This document shows, in pieces, positions 1 through 8,447 of a DNA stretch of 36,607 nucleotides. A model generated the notes under the pieces. That model was not told the origin of the DNA, made no database searches, and saw only the letters and a program-made list of their open reading frames with translations. How positions within the stretch are numbered: position 1 is the first letter of the stretch; each line of letters opens with the position of its first letter. This DNA comes from Oceanospirillum sediminis. Lineage in GTDB: Bacteria > Pseudomonadota > Gammaproteobacteria > Pseudomonadales > Halomonadaceae. The translations under genes were made by a program, and so were the position numbers. The stretch spans positions 1-36,607 of the forward strand of contig NZ_JACJFM010000047.1 of assembly GCF_014164585.1 (NCBI RefSeq), in the 5' to 3' direction.

Positions 1-13
1 GAGCAGAAAATCA

Positions 14-46
14 GTTGGCTTTATTTCCTGGAGCAATAAAGCCAAC
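14..46 (-). terminator. Hairpin terminator after the first LuxR gene
   Basis: A perfect 12-bp stem (14-25 with 35-46, GTTGGCTTTATT against AATAAAGCCAAC) encloses a 9-nt loop, about 40 nt past the stop of the minus-strand LuxR gene. Read on the minus strand the stem is followed by TGATTTTCTG, a weak U-tract, so it is probably the operon terminator. Confidence 0.6.
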
Positions 47-87
47 CGATGCTCGGTTAGATAGAAACCTGACTTTTTCAGGGCTGA

Positions 88-1002
88 CTAAATAATCTGA
101 TAATGGTCTTTGATTGTATGGATCAGCATTGCCCTGGAGCGAACTCCTGATTTTTTATAGATACTGGTCAGTTGATTCTCAATTGTTTTCTCTGAACTCC
201 CCAGTTGTTCGGCTATTGCTTTGTTGGTAAAGGCTTTACTCAGAAAAAAGCAGACCTGTTTTTCTTTTGATGTCAGCACAGAAAAGCTATCGGGTAATCG
301 CATTGCTTCCAGGCAGATAAAACCATGCGCCTGCTGAGTTCTGCATAATATATTGTCTGTTTCTATAAAGCCTGGCGCAGAGTTGCAGATGTTTTCCAGC
401 CAGTTTTCTTTCATTTGATCCAGAATCGTTTCAAAGGCTTGAGACGCTTCTATAAAGATGCCTGATGAGTCACATATTGCATATGCACTGCCGGGTTGTG
501 AATAGTTTGCCCGCGCAGTGTTCAGCTGTTGTAGTGTGCTGGCCTGTAGCAGGTGTGGTAAAAACAATGCCAGCAGGTCCATTGTCCGCTTACCGTGTTC
601 TGTCGTTTCATTGAGCACTGAAACAATCAGGGTGTGAATCCGGCCCGTCTTACAGCATTGAGATGATATATAGCAGACCTGTTCTTTTGCCGGAAAAATA
701 TCCTGGCTCAGCGAGGTTGGCCTTTTTGCCAAAGGTAGCTTGTTGAGTGTAGCAATTTGTTCTGCTGTCAGAGAACAGGCTGTATAGGAGTCTGAATTTG
801 AATAAGTCATGCAATCAAACCGCTGTTCTGAATCCCACACGAGCCAGTAAAGGCATTCGATCGCAACGACATGATCTAACTGCCGGATAACCGCTTGTTT
901 GAAAGCCATTTCATCCTGCATTTGTATCCTTTCATATATTCTGGCGATTTGTTGTCCGGGTTGCAGTGGCTTTTTTGATGGGGTCAATTGTAGCAATGCC
1001 AT
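88..1002 (-). CDS. LuxR-family transcriptional regulator (downstream member of a tandem pair)
   Basis: A 304-residue protein. The last ~65 residues form a LuxR/GerE helix-turn-helix: LTSKEKQVCFFLSKAFTNKA, then IAEQLGSSEKTIENQL, where the usual T-V-K-N/H-x in the recognition helix is T-I-E-N-Q. The first ~220 residues match no sensor domain I can name; I see no receiver aspartate pattern and no autoinducer-domain signature. Its SD (AAGGAC, minus strand) overlaps the stop codon region of the upstream luxR paralogue, and the genes are only 9 nt apart, so they are probably translated from one message. A DNA-binding regulator is certain; target and signal are unknown. Confidence 0.85.
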   Translation of the reverse strand: MALLQLTPSKKPLQPGQQIARIYERIQMQDEMAFKQAVIRQLDHVVAIECLYWLVWDSEQRFDCMTYSNSDSYTACSLTAEQIATLNKLPLAKRPTSLSQDIFPAKEQVCYISSQCCKTGRIHTLIVSVLNETTEHGKRTMDLLALFLPHLLQASTLQQLNTARANYSQPGSAYAICDSSGIFIEASQAFETILDQMKENWLENICNSAPGFIETDNILCRTQQAHGFICLEAMRLPDSFSVLTSKEKQVCFFLSKAFTNKAIAEQLGSSEKTIENQLTSIYKKSGVRSRAMLIHTIKDHYQII

Positions 1003-1011
1003 GTATTGTCC

Positions 1012-1992
1012 TTAATATTCTGGCTGAGAAATCAGGTGTTGTCGGGAAGAGCAGTGGGTGAGTTTCAGAATTGATTTGACATGATTTTTAACCGTTGCTT
1101 CAGTGATCTGTAACACTGATGCGATCTCTTTATTTGATTTTCCCTGACGTATCAATTCCAGAACCTGCTGCTGACGCCGACTTAACAATCGTTTATGGTC
1201 ATTATGTACTTGAATATATAGCAGGCCATGAGCACTTTGAGCGGTAAAAGGAATACCCTTAACTTCAAAAATACCATCGAGCAAGGTTTCCGGGATAGGC
1301 AGTTTACCTTGATGAATAAGCCGATACTGCTGGTTTAAATTCCAGAAACCGTCCTCAGCTTCAATAATATTGCCATAGTGATCCAATACTGCTCTGGCAT
1401 TTTGGGCCGCTTTATCAGCAGGAAGCGAGGTCGATTGAAAACCATTGAGGATATTGACCTTAAGTGCGCCAATCAGGCAAGGCACCAGACACTCTTTTAT
1501 CTGTTTTTCTTCCGTTGTAAACGGTTGATCTGCGTCATGCCGTGCCAGTGTGACAATATGCATCAACTGGTTTTCAGGTGCGACGGATATGGTCATTAGA
1601 GAGTGATGTAATGAGTATTTTTCACAATACAGGCGATACATATCTGAATTCAGCCACTCATCTTTGGGAACAATATCAAGAATATCCTTTGTCTGCCCTA
1701 AACACCCCAGCATGATACCAAATACCTGCTGCACTTGTTGCGATACTGACGACAGGTGATGGTAATCTTCCATAAAGCCTTCTGGCAGATTAAGAGTAAA
1801 AGCATCTTGCTCATAAAAAGGAATCTGTTGTTCTGCCCGTGTCAGCCATACGCCACTATCAGCATTTAAACAGCGGGCAAAAACTTTAAATGCAGACTCC
1901 TTGAATGAGCTATGTGGTGTCGTTAAGGCCAGTTGATAGAGTTGGCTGATAACATCATCGAGCGGATGATAAAGACTGAACTGATTATCCAT
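1012..1992 (-). CDS. LuxR-family transcriptional regulator (upstream member of a tandem pair)
   Basis: A 326-residue protein with a C-terminal LuxR/GerE helix-turn-helix at about residues 262-322 (LLSRRQQQVLELIRQGKSNK, EIASVLQITEATVKNHVKSI). This copy has the canonical TEATVKNHVKSIL recognition helix. The N-terminal ~200 residues resemble the neighbouring paralogue in size and layout, but I cannot assign a ligand. No strong SD precedes the ATG at 1992. It is divergent from the secreted protein at 2291, with ~300 bp between them that contains an inverted repeat at 2178-2200. Likely first gene of a two-gene operon; it may control the divergent gene, which is inference from position only. Confidence 0.85.
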   Translation of the reverse strand: MDNQFSLYHPLDDVISQLYQLALTTPHSSFKESAFKVFARCLNADSGVWLTRAEQQIPFYEQDAFTLNLPEGFMEDYHHLSSVSQQVQQVFGIMLGCLGQTKDILDIVPKDEWLNSDMYRLYCEKYSLHHSLMTISVAPENQLMHIVTLARHDADQPFTTEEKQIKECLVPCLIGALKVNILNGFQSTSLPADKAAQNARAVLDHYGNIIEAEDGFWNLNQQYRLIHQGKLPIPETLLDGIFEVKGIPFTAQSAHGLLYIQVHNDHKRLLSRRQQQVLELIRQGKSNKEIASVLQITEATVKNHVKSILKLTHCSSRQHLISQPEY

Positions 1993-2177
1993 TGAATCAG
2001 AGGCATTATCTCTGTGGTACGCGAGATTAGCCCTTTTCCCCTATAGTGATATTAATTCTCTGCAGACATTAAACGCCCTGAGGCCCTTAACAGCATGGAG
2101 GTAGTAGAATATTTTTTATCTATGTTCTGTACGTAGTGTATCGCAGTGCAAAAAATGCTGCTACTAACCCCTGATTG

Positions 2178-2200
2178 TTATGGTTTTATCGACTCCATAA
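2178..2200. promoter_or_regulatory. Inverted repeat, possible operator in the luxR/secreted-protein divergent region
   Basis: TTATGG-N11-CCATAA, a perfect 6-bp inverted repeat lying ~90 bp before the secreted-protein start and ~190 bp before the luxR start. The rest of 1993-2290 shows no gene. I could not assign -35/-10 boxes with confidence. Confidence 0.35.
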
Positions 2201-2290
2201 AATTCACCACCGCATAGGCGTCACTGGTTCGTCGACTGTAAAAGCTCCCTCGGTTTTTACGCATCAGCAGGCTACATTTATGGAGAAATG

Positions 2291-3598
2291 ATGAAACCTT
2301 ATAAATTGCTATTCACCAGTCTGATTACAGTTTTATTGCCTTTTACGGTCTCTGCACAGGAAATATCTCTGTCCAATCCTGATGCAGAATATGCCAATAG
2401 AAGCTGTGTCTTAAAACAGTATATTGAGCATAAAACCGCACTGCCTGCAGATTGCCGCTGTGGTAATAACAGAGCGAATACCGGAGGTTTGAATGTCTGT
2501 CAGCGACCAACAGAAGTAGCAAGAAATATGGGGATCAATATCGCAGAAGGGCCATCTTTTGCGAATTACTACAACTCTGAGCTGACTGGTGGTTTTATTG
2601 ATTACGACAGAAATGAGCTGATTGCTTCGGTACAATGGGACGCGGGGGCAGAGTCTAAGGGACTGGTTGTAGCCTATAACTTATCTGATTGGTCCCGGCG
2701 CTTTATCAGTGGTGATGCAGAAGATGAATATGGCCATCGAGTCATTGCTAAAGGTCCACGCTTTTTTGAGTTGAAAGATATTCAGCCGGGTATTGATGGC
2801 TTCTGGTACGGTTTTGGTTATGAGCAGGGTAAATCGGGTGGTGGTGCCAGAATTTTTCGTGTAGACCCTGAGACCGGAGACCGAAGCGTAGTATGGCAAG
2901 GGCGAACAGCAGAATATGGCCAATGTCCATCCGGCCGGAAAAACATCAGAAGAGAATCACAGAAATATGTGCAATATACCCAGCAAGCATTTGCTATTGA
3001 TCAGGCAGATGGTTCATTCCTGCTTTCGTTCAGTAACAATAAAATGGGTGGGACAGGTATTGCCCGTATTTCCCCGGATGGCTCAAAGTGTGACTTTGTG
3101 ACGCTGAGTGGCAGAAGAGATGATGGTCTGGAAGTGGGCAGAGGGTTTGACATGCGTGGACCTATGTTAGGCCTGTATCTGCATAATGGGAAAATTTACA
3201 CTCACTCCAGTGGAGAGAAAACCTTTTTTGAGATTGATCCCGCTACAGGCAACAGAAAGGCGCTGACCCGAAAAGCTCCTAAGCCACCGGCCTGGCGTCG
3301 TGTAGTCTGGGACGATAAAAGGGAAGTATTCTGGGTCTCCGGTAAAATGAACTCTGTTACGGTGACAGCTTATGATCCAACGCTGAATAAATATCTGCTG
3401 GCGCATAAAAGCTGCGGTAAACGATCAGACTGGGAATGGTTTCCGCTATGCATGGGCGGCCCTCTGAAGATTAACTCATTGAACTACGGCCCTATGTGGC
3501 TGAATAAAAATACGGGTAATCTGATTTTTGGACAGGATTTGATTGGTATTGTGGAGTTTGAACCGGAAACAGGTAACTCAATCAATCGTAGTTTCTGA
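2291..3598 (+). CDS. Secreted/periplasmic protein of unknown function, repeat-rich beta fold
   Basis: A 435-residue protein with a clear Sec signal peptide (MKPYKLLFTSLITVLLPFTV, then SAQ cleavage). The mature part has eight cysteines, including a close N-terminal group (SCVLK, DCRCG, VCQRP), an even number that suits disulfide bonding outside the cytoplasm. Short segments recur in the style of propeller blades: RIFRVDPETGDR, ARISPDGSKC, FFEIDPATGNRK, VTAYDPTLNKY, VEFEPETGNS. I therefore suspect a beta-propeller, but name no family. Two ATGs lie at 2288 and 2291; I chose 2291 because the GGAG at 2282-2285 is then 5 nt away. Divergent from the tandem LuxR genes. No catalytic motif was recognised. 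Confidence 0.8.
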   Translation: MKPYKLLFTSLITVLLPFTVSAQEISLSNPDAEYANRSCVLKQYIEHKTALPADCRCGNNRANTGGLNVCQRPTEVARNMGINIAEGPSFANYYNSELTGGFIDYDRNELIASVQWDAGAESKGLVVAYNLSDWSRRFISGDAEDEYGHRVIAKGPRFFELKDIQPGIDGFWYGFGYEQGKSGGGARIFRVDPETGDRSVVWQGRTAEYGQCPSGRKNIRRESQKYVQYTQQAFAIDQADGSFLLSFSNNKMGGTGIARISPDGSKCDFVTLSGRRDDGLEVGRGFDMRGPMLGLYLHNGKIYTHSSGEKTFFEIDPATGNRKALTRKAPKPPAWRRVVWDDKREVFWVSGKMNSVTVTAYDPTLNKYLLAHKSCGKRSDWEWFPLCMGGPLKINSLNYGPMWLNKNTGNLIFGQDLIGIVEFEPETGNSINRSF

Positions 3599-3605
3599 TG
3601 CGAAA

Positions 3606-3627
3606 GGAGCTGGTTTTCACCGGCTCC
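3606..3627 (+). terminator. Hairpin after the secreted-protein gene
   Basis: A 9-bp stem (3606-3614 with 3619-3627, one G-U pair) and a TTTC loop begin 8 nt after the stop codon. It is followed only by a U-poor stretch (GTATCGTTGTTATC), so termination would be weak. A second hairpin at 3711-3732 (GGAAaGGGC/GCCCTTCC) lies between this gene and the convergent lipoprotein gene and also lacks a U-tract. Confidence 0.45.
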
Positions 3628-3771
3628 GTATCGTTGTTATCAAAGCTTAGGATAGAGTGTTGTTGACAAGAGACCACTGGCATAATTTTTCAGGTGACTT
3701 ATCCCGTGCAGGAAAGGGCTGCTGGCCCTTCCTTGTCTGCTTGTCATTGCAACTGATTTTTAAGAGGCAGG

Positions 3772-3957
3772 CTAACACCATCCTTTTTTCGCATGTCCCG
3801 GAGGGCAGTGTTTCGTTTTAGGTTGTGTTTCATTACCTTGCTCTTGTGTTTTCTTAATATCAACATCGATATCATCAACCTGTCCCTGTACCCGGGTAAG
3901 TTGGCAGCCAGACAAAAGCAAAGAAGACAGCGTAAGAGTTAATAGTAAAGATTTCAT
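3772..3957 (-). CDS. Small lipoprotein with a C-terminal CPPGHAKKGWC motif
   Basis: A 61-residue protein. It begins MKSLLLTLTLSSLLLSGCQL: a basic start, a hydrophobic core and a lipobox LLSGC, so the cysteine should be lipidated. The middle is acidic and polar and the end is HCPPGHAKKGWC, in which two cysteines flank a P-P-G-x-A-K-K-G core. I have seen this type of tail in small gammaproteobacterial lipoproteins, but no function is known to me. The start at 3957 is preferred over the longer frame from 4044, because AGGA lies 6 nt upstream and the signal peptide then begins correctly. Upstream, 3958-4205 holds no other gene I can support. Confidence 0.75.
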   Translation of the reverse strand: MKSLLLTLTLSSLLLSGCQLTRVQGQVDDIDVDIKKTQEQGNETQPKTKHCPPGHAKKGWC

Positions 3958-4205
3958 AAATATCCTGCTTGTCAGATGATCCATATTGCATTGTACTGGC
4001 GTAATTTTAGCTGGATAACATATTTTTGCTGGCAGACTGATCACAATTCAGTCGGAAAAAGCACTATGCACATATGGTGCACTCCATACTATTATGCTCT
4101 TTGCATGCCTTCTGTACCGAAAGCTGAATACCCGCTTCCAGTTCACGTCAGGCATTTCCTGTCCTGTTGTAATGAATATGGCTTTATTCAGTGCTGTGGA
4201 GAGTC

Positions 4206-5189
4206 TTAGTCTGTCCAGCGCGCTTCAGCCCACATGATTTGCTCTTCATCAGTCAGAAAGCTCCAGGCAACAACCCGGCTGATTTTCTGGCCCTGGGCCA
4301 TATTCATTGTTTTTACCTGAGTCGCTTTGACTTTTTTCAGTACAGAGTAGATTTCATCAAGATTTTCTTTTTTCGAAACCAGTGATGTAAACCAGAGGCA
4401 TTGTCCGGCATAGTCTGCACTTTCCCTGATCATTCGCTTAAGGAATGCTATTTCTCCGCCTTCACACCATAGCTCGGTATTCTGGCCACCAAAATTAAGG
4501 CCATGCTGTTGCTTGTTGTCAGAGACTTTACCACCTGATTTTTCCTGTTTATTTTTTTGCAGATTCTTTTGTTTTCGTTCTGTACCACTGGTCGCTTCTT
4601 CAGCCGACTTATGGAAAGGAGGATTACACATAGTGAGTTCGAACAAATCCTGATCTTTAATGATGCCATGAAAAACAGATTTTTCATCCAGCTGACGCCT
4701 TAAACGAACCATGCCAGACAGGTTGCGATTCATCTTAACCAGCTGAGTGGCAAAATTTACTGAAATCGGATCAATATCAGAACCAATAAACGACCAGCCG
4801 TAACTCTGGCTGCCAATGATAGGGTAGACACAGCTGGCACCAGTTCCTATATCCAGAACAGAGACTTTCTTGCCTCGAACCAGGTTACCATTATTCAGAA
4901 CCGCCAGAAGATCGGCGATATAGTGAATGTAATCTGCTCGTCCCGGAATTGCCGGACATAAATATCCCTCAGGTATATCCCAAAAAGCGACTTTGTATGT
5001 TTGCTTTAGTAAAGCCTGATTCAGTGCCTTGACAGCTTCAGGATTACTGAAATCTATCGACTGATTCTGACCGGGGGTGATTTCAATAAATTCTGATAGC
5101 TCCGGAACCCGCTTTTTTAAGAGATTGAAATCATATGGCGCATTATGTGGATTGCGGGGATGCAGCTGTTTTTTTGTATCAGAGGACAT
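4206..5189 (-). CDS. rlmF: 23S rRNA (adenine(1618)-N(6))-methyltransferase RlmF
   Basis: A 327-residue enzyme of the RlmF/YbiN family, which uses S-adenosylmethionine to methylate N6 of A1618 in 23S rRNA. Visible signatures: the family opening HPRNPHNAPYDFNLLKKRVP, a SAM-binding glycine motif (VLDIGTGASCVYPIIG), the acidic SDIDPISV strand end, and the amino-methyltransferase catalytic motif NPPF in LTMCNPPFHKSAEEA. The lysine-rich, low-complexity insert after that motif is common in the family. The length is close to the usual ~310 residues. Cytoplasmic, stand-alone gene on the minus strand. Confidence 0.93.
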   Translation of the reverse strand: MSSDTKKQLHPRNPHNAPYDFNLLKKRVPELSEFIEITPGQNQSIDFSNPEAVKALNQALLKQTYKVAFWDIPEGYLCPAIPGRADYIHYIADLLAVLNNGNLVRGKKVSVLDIGTGASCVYPIIGSQSYGWSFIGSDIDPISVNFATQLVKMNRNLSGMVRLRRQLDEKSVFHGIIKDQDLFELTMCNPPFHKSAEEATSGTERKQKNLQKNKQEKSGGKVSDNKQQHGLNFGGQNTELWCEGGEIAFLKRMIRESADYAGQCLWFTSLVSKKENLDEIYSVLKKVKATQVKTMNMAQGQKISRVVAWSFLTDEEQIMWAEARWTD

Positions 5190-5368
5190 GAATACGTTCC
5201 GGGGTAAAATTCATTTCAGAAAATTGTAGCAGAGGAATAAACAGAAAAACTATGATAAATAATGAGTTACAACCAGAGCTTTGATGGTGATTCCATCTTG
5301 TACAGTAGTGATTCGGCTATGGATGTATCTGATAAGGCATACTTTGTGGGATGCCGTTTTATCAATAT

Positions 5369-5419
5369 GATTTACCTGATTCGCAGCCTGGGGTAAGCAT
5401 ATGTTTAATCAGGTAAATC
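5369..5419. repeat. Perfect 13-bp inverted repeat with a 25-nt loop
   Basis: GATTTACCTGATT (5369-5381) is exactly complementary to AATCAGGTAAATC (5407-5419). It lies 22 nt past the stop of the chemoreceptor gene (minus strand) and about 180 bp before rlmF. No U-tract follows on either strand. A smaller hairpin (GGCAT/ATGCC, 5336-5355, followed by GTTTT) is next to it. The rest of 5190-5440 appears empty. Confidence 0.6.
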
Positions 5420-5440
5420 TATATGAAACATCGAAGAATA

Positions 5441-6535
5441 TTATTTATATTCTCTGATAACATCAGCCAGTAGCTGGTCTATACAGGAAATAACTTTAAG
5501 GCTGGCATCTTCCATAACCTGAAGATGTCTTAGCATACCTGTAGTATCGCCTTGCTTCCCCGCCTGCAGTGCTGCACGACCTGAGTCATGCACCAGTTTA
5601 TGAGGTTCATCCAGGTTTTTGAAACTATGCAGATGGCTGTAATGCTGTGCGCCATAACCGTTAAAGTACCAGTTACCAAGTCTGCATTCGGTATGAGCGT
5701 TGACTGCTTCACTAAAAGCCTGTTTGTCAACATGAGAATAAATCTGGTTTTTCCATACGGCATGATCCAGCTTGACAGTATTCAGAAATGAAGACGTGGT
5801 TACTATCGCAATAACCTTTTTCATGTGCTGAGATCGTTCCAGCACTTCAGCGACAACCTGATCCATCTGGGATGATGATGCAGCAACCTCAGCAGCACTT
5901 TCCTGGTTTTCGCCAACCATACCTTTAATGTCTGTCGTCTGAGCAATAACTTTATGTACCAGAGCTTCGATTTTACTGCTGGCGTCATGCGCTTTTGCTG
6001 CTAGCTGGCGTACTTCGTCGGCTACTACGGCAAAGCCTCTGCCTGCCTCTCCAGCTCGTGCGGCTTCAATAGCTGCGTTCAGTGCCAGCAGGTTGGTCTG
6101 ATCTGATATCTCCTGGATCGTAGATACCAGCTGACTGATTCCACTCGCAGTTTCATCCAGTACTGACACGGCTGACATGCTTTTGCCTGCATGCTCATTG
6201 ATAAAATTGGCGCGTACTTCCAGTCGCCCCAGGGCCTGGCGGGTATGTTCAAATACCTGATCCAGTTGTTCCTGTTCTTCGCGTTCTTTCACAAGGTCTT
6301 CGGCTGTATTGGCCAGGCCTTCTCTGATCGTTGACAGCATGGCACCACCCTGAAGAATACAGGGCATAATCCGTCCATAATCCTCAGAGCTTTGCTGTAC
6401 AAGGCGGATATGATTCTCCTTTTCTGTAACCAGTTCTTTCAGTTGTGCAACTTCCTCGCTGTGTGCTTTTTTTAACTGTTCAATTTCATCTTTCAGCGCC
6501 TGGTTTTCTGCTTTCAGTTTGCTATTGAATATCAT
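5441..6535 (-). CDS. Soluble methyl-accepting chemotaxis protein with C-terminal CZB zinc-binding domain
   Basis: A 364-residue cytoplasmic chemoreceptor; no transmembrane segment is visible. Residues ~1-50 form a charged coiled coil ([20 protein letters not shown]). The signalling hairpin tip is present: [20 protein letters not shown], followed by [18 protein letters not shown]. The C-terminal ~110 residues match the CZB (chemoreceptor zinc-binding) domain: [17 protein letters not shown] and PHKLVHDSG supply the His/Cys zinc ligands. CZB receptors such as TlpD sense zinc or oxidants such as HOCl through this cysteine; the actual ligand here is inferred. It lies 128 bp after the HDOD-GGDEF gene on the same strand and could be co-transcribed, although a hairpin at 6568-6586 sits between them. 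Confidence 0.9.
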   Translation of the reverse strand: MIFNSKLKAENQALKDEIEQLKKAHSEEVAQLKELVTEKENHIRLVQQSSEDYGRIMPCILQGGAMLSTIREGLANTAEDLVKEREEQEQLDQVFEHTRQALGRLEVRANFINEHAGKSMSAVSVLDETASGISQLVSTIQEISDQTNLLALNAAIEAARAGEAGRGFAVVADEVRQLAAKAHDASSKIEALVHKVIAQTTDIKGMVGENQESAAEVAASSSQMDQVVAEVLERSQHMKKVIAIVTTSSFLNTVKLDHAVWKNQIYSHVDKQAFSEAVNAHTECRLGNWYFNGYGAQHYSHLHSFKNLDEPHKLVHDSGRAALQAGKQGDTTGMLRHLQVMEDASLKVISCIDQLLADVIREYK

Positions 6536-6567
6536 CGTAATGCACTAACCTTGTGAACTGGGTGGAT

Positions 6568-6586
6568 ATGCTGAGACGCTCAGCAT
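6568..6586. repeat. Intercistronic perfect hairpin
   Basis: ATGCTGAG-ACG-CTCAGCAT, 8-bp arms around 3 nt, located 33 bp before the chemoreceptor start and 78 bp after the HDOD-GGDEF stop. No U-tract follows on the minus strand, so it is more likely an operator or mRNA stabiliser/processing site than a terminator. Confidence 0.45.
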
Positions 6587-6663
6587 GACAGAAATGTGAA
6601 TATTCTAACGCTGATTGTAATATTATGTAATTGATTTTTTTTGCAAGAACGTAGAGAAAGGGA

Positions 6664-8157
6664 TTAAGGGCTGTAAATGATCGCTTTATCCCTGCCTGTG
6701 TGTTTGGCGCGATACATTGTTTTATCCGCAGCATCAAGCAGTTTGTCAATGCTGTTGAAGCTTCTTTTGGCACCCGGTGCATGAGTAGCAATACCTATTG
6801 ATGCCTGAAGGGTAATACGAAGGTTGTTATCCATTTTAACAGGAGTCTGCTTAAGGCCTTCCCTAAGGCGTTTGGCAATTGTCATAGCGACATCACTGGA
6901 TATATCTGGCATGATAATAACAAACTCTTCGCCGCCATAACGGCCTACATAGCCCGCTTTGCCAGTATATTTTGCCAACGCTCTGGCAAAAACCTTCAGG
7001 GCATAATCGCCCATCTGATGACCATATTTATCGTTGACCTGTTTGAAATGGTCGACGTCAAGAAACATGACCGTAAGAGGTTTGCCTGTTTTGCTGGCTC
7101 TGACAAAGGCTTTTTCAGATATGTTCTCAATATGTGCCCGGTTGAAAACGCCTGTCAACTGATCTTTTTTCAGTTGCTCTTTCAGTTGGCGTTCACTAGC
7201 CCTGGCTTCTTTTACTTCACTTCTGGCACTGGCCAGTTGCTGCATTAATTTCAGATTTCGTTCAACCAGCAGATGTTTCGCTTCTTCTATAAGTTCAGCA
7301 GGGGAGAACTCTGTCTCGATGTTCGTTTCAAAAATATTATTAATAGAGGGAATCTGGGCCGTTATAGCTTCAATAATTTCAGCAATTTCTTTGTTCGAAA
7401 ATAACTGGCATTTATCACTGTTGCTGATCAGAAAGCTCATTTTCTCTTTTGCATTATCCTGTACCCATAGTTCTGCATACTTGCAGGCAAAAGCGATACT
7501 TTTAGTTCCGCCACTACTATTTTTATTGCATTCAGTATGACTTTCTCTGATCAGATCGACATAGAACTCAGGCATGCCCCAGTAATCCAGTAGCCAGGCG
7601 CCTGTTTCTGCATGCGTAGTACCGAATTCCGATTTTTCAAATAAATAAAGCTGAGCATGATCTACCGCACTATGATAAACCACGCCATATCGGTCTGGCT
7701 CGATTTCATTCATAGCCAGCATGCCTATATCCTGAATCAGGCCAGCCAGAAAAAAGCGTTCAGGTTTTTCCAGTTTAAGATGACGGGCAATGGTTCTGGC
7801 AGCCAGGCCTGAAACAAGGCAACGACGCCAGAAAACTTCATGATCCATACTATTCATATTGCAGTCATGCATAGCTTTAGCAAATGAAAAACTTAAAGCC
7901 AGGGTCATGGTCATGTCCAGGCCCATACGAGTAATGGCATCCTGCACTGTAACAATAGGAGATCTGGGGAAATTAGCAGCAGAATTAGCCAGGGCTACAA
8001 TTTTTGAGGCCATGGCCGGATCTTTTTCCAGAATGTCAGCAATTAATGCAGAATCGCTATCATCTTTCTTGGCGTGCTCAATTACCTGCATAGCTATAAT
8101 GGGCAGAGAGGGAAGTGTCTGGCAGTTTTCAAGTTTTTCAACAAATGCCTGATTCAT
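6664..8157 (-). CDS. HDOD-domain diguanylate cyclase (HDOD-GGDEF)
   Basis: A 497-residue cytoplasmic signalling protein. The first ~200 residues form an HDOD domain (LPSLPIIAMQVIEHAKKDDS, DPAMASKIVALANSA, FLAGLIQDIGMLAM). A coiled coil follows around 300-335, then a GGDEF domain: DQLTGVFNRAHIE, FLDVDHFKQVNDKYGHQMGD, RYGGEEFVIIMP. The GGEEF signature and surrounding metal/substrate residues are intact, so c-di-GMP synthesis from GTP is expected. The allosteric RxxD inhibitory site before GGEEF is absent (the sequence there is GKAGYVGRY), so product feedback inhibition is not predicted. HDOD domains serve as protein-interaction modules in signalling, motility and stress. Its neighbour downstream is a chemoreceptor. 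Confidence 0.92.
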   Translation of the reverse strand: MNQAFVEKLENCQTLPSLPIIAMQVIEHAKKDDSDSALIADILEKDPAMASKIVALANSAANFPRSPIVTVQDAITRMGLDMTMTLALSFSFAKAMHDCNMNSMDHEVFWRRCLVSGLAARTIARHLKLEKPERFFLAGLIQDIGMLAMNEIEPDRYGVVYHSAVDHAQLYLFEKSEFGTTHAETGAWLLDYWGMPEFYVDLIRESHTECNKNSSGGTKSIAFACKYAELWVQDNAKEKMSFLISNSDKCQLFSNKEIAEIIEAITAQIPSINNIFETNIETEFSPAELIEEAKHLLVERNLKLMQQLASARSEVKEARASERQLKEQLKKDQLTGVFNRAHIENISEKAFVRASKTGKPLTVMFLDVDHFKQVNDKYGHQMGDYALKVFARALAKYTGKAGYVGRYGGEEFVIIMPDISSDVAMTIAKRLREGLKQTPVKMDNNLRITLQASIGIATHAPGAKRSFNSIDKLLDAADKTMYRAKHTGRDKAIIYSP

Positions 8158-8254
8158 TCAGGACTCCCAATCTGATGACGCTACGTTCTGTAAGGCACTG
8201 TAATAAGAAGTGTATAGTGCATAGGATATGGCTACAGAAGCAAGATGACAATAA

Positions 8255-8284
8255 AAAAAAGAGGATATGCGTATCCTCTTTTTT
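8255..8284. terminator. Bidirectional intrinsic terminator
   Basis: A perfect 13-bp stem (AAAAAAGAGGATA, loop TGCG, TATCCTCTTTTTT) flanked by A and T runs on both sides. On the minus strand it lies ~165 nt past the deacetylase stop and before the HDOD-GGDEF gene, separating the two transcription units. The 8285-8447 stretch contains no gene, only a weak CCGG hairpin near 8415-8435. Confidence 0.85.
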
Positions 8285-8447
8285 CTTTTTTTAATCATTG
8301 TGTTAACCAGGCTCGGATCATGTAGTTTTCAGATTCGCGAGTTGTATTGTCTGTACCTGAATTGTTGTCTTACTGTCGAAATTTTGCTTCGTATCATTTT
8401 GTTCTTTTTCAGAACCCCGGACCAGACCGGAGTTTTATCCATCGGGT

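Noticed and set aside
3976-4209. 77-residue plus-strand frame in the gap between the lipoprotein and rlmF
   Set aside because: Lies mostly in intergenic DNA, but has no SD and an unusual Cys/Trp/Tyr-rich composition without domain or signal peptide.
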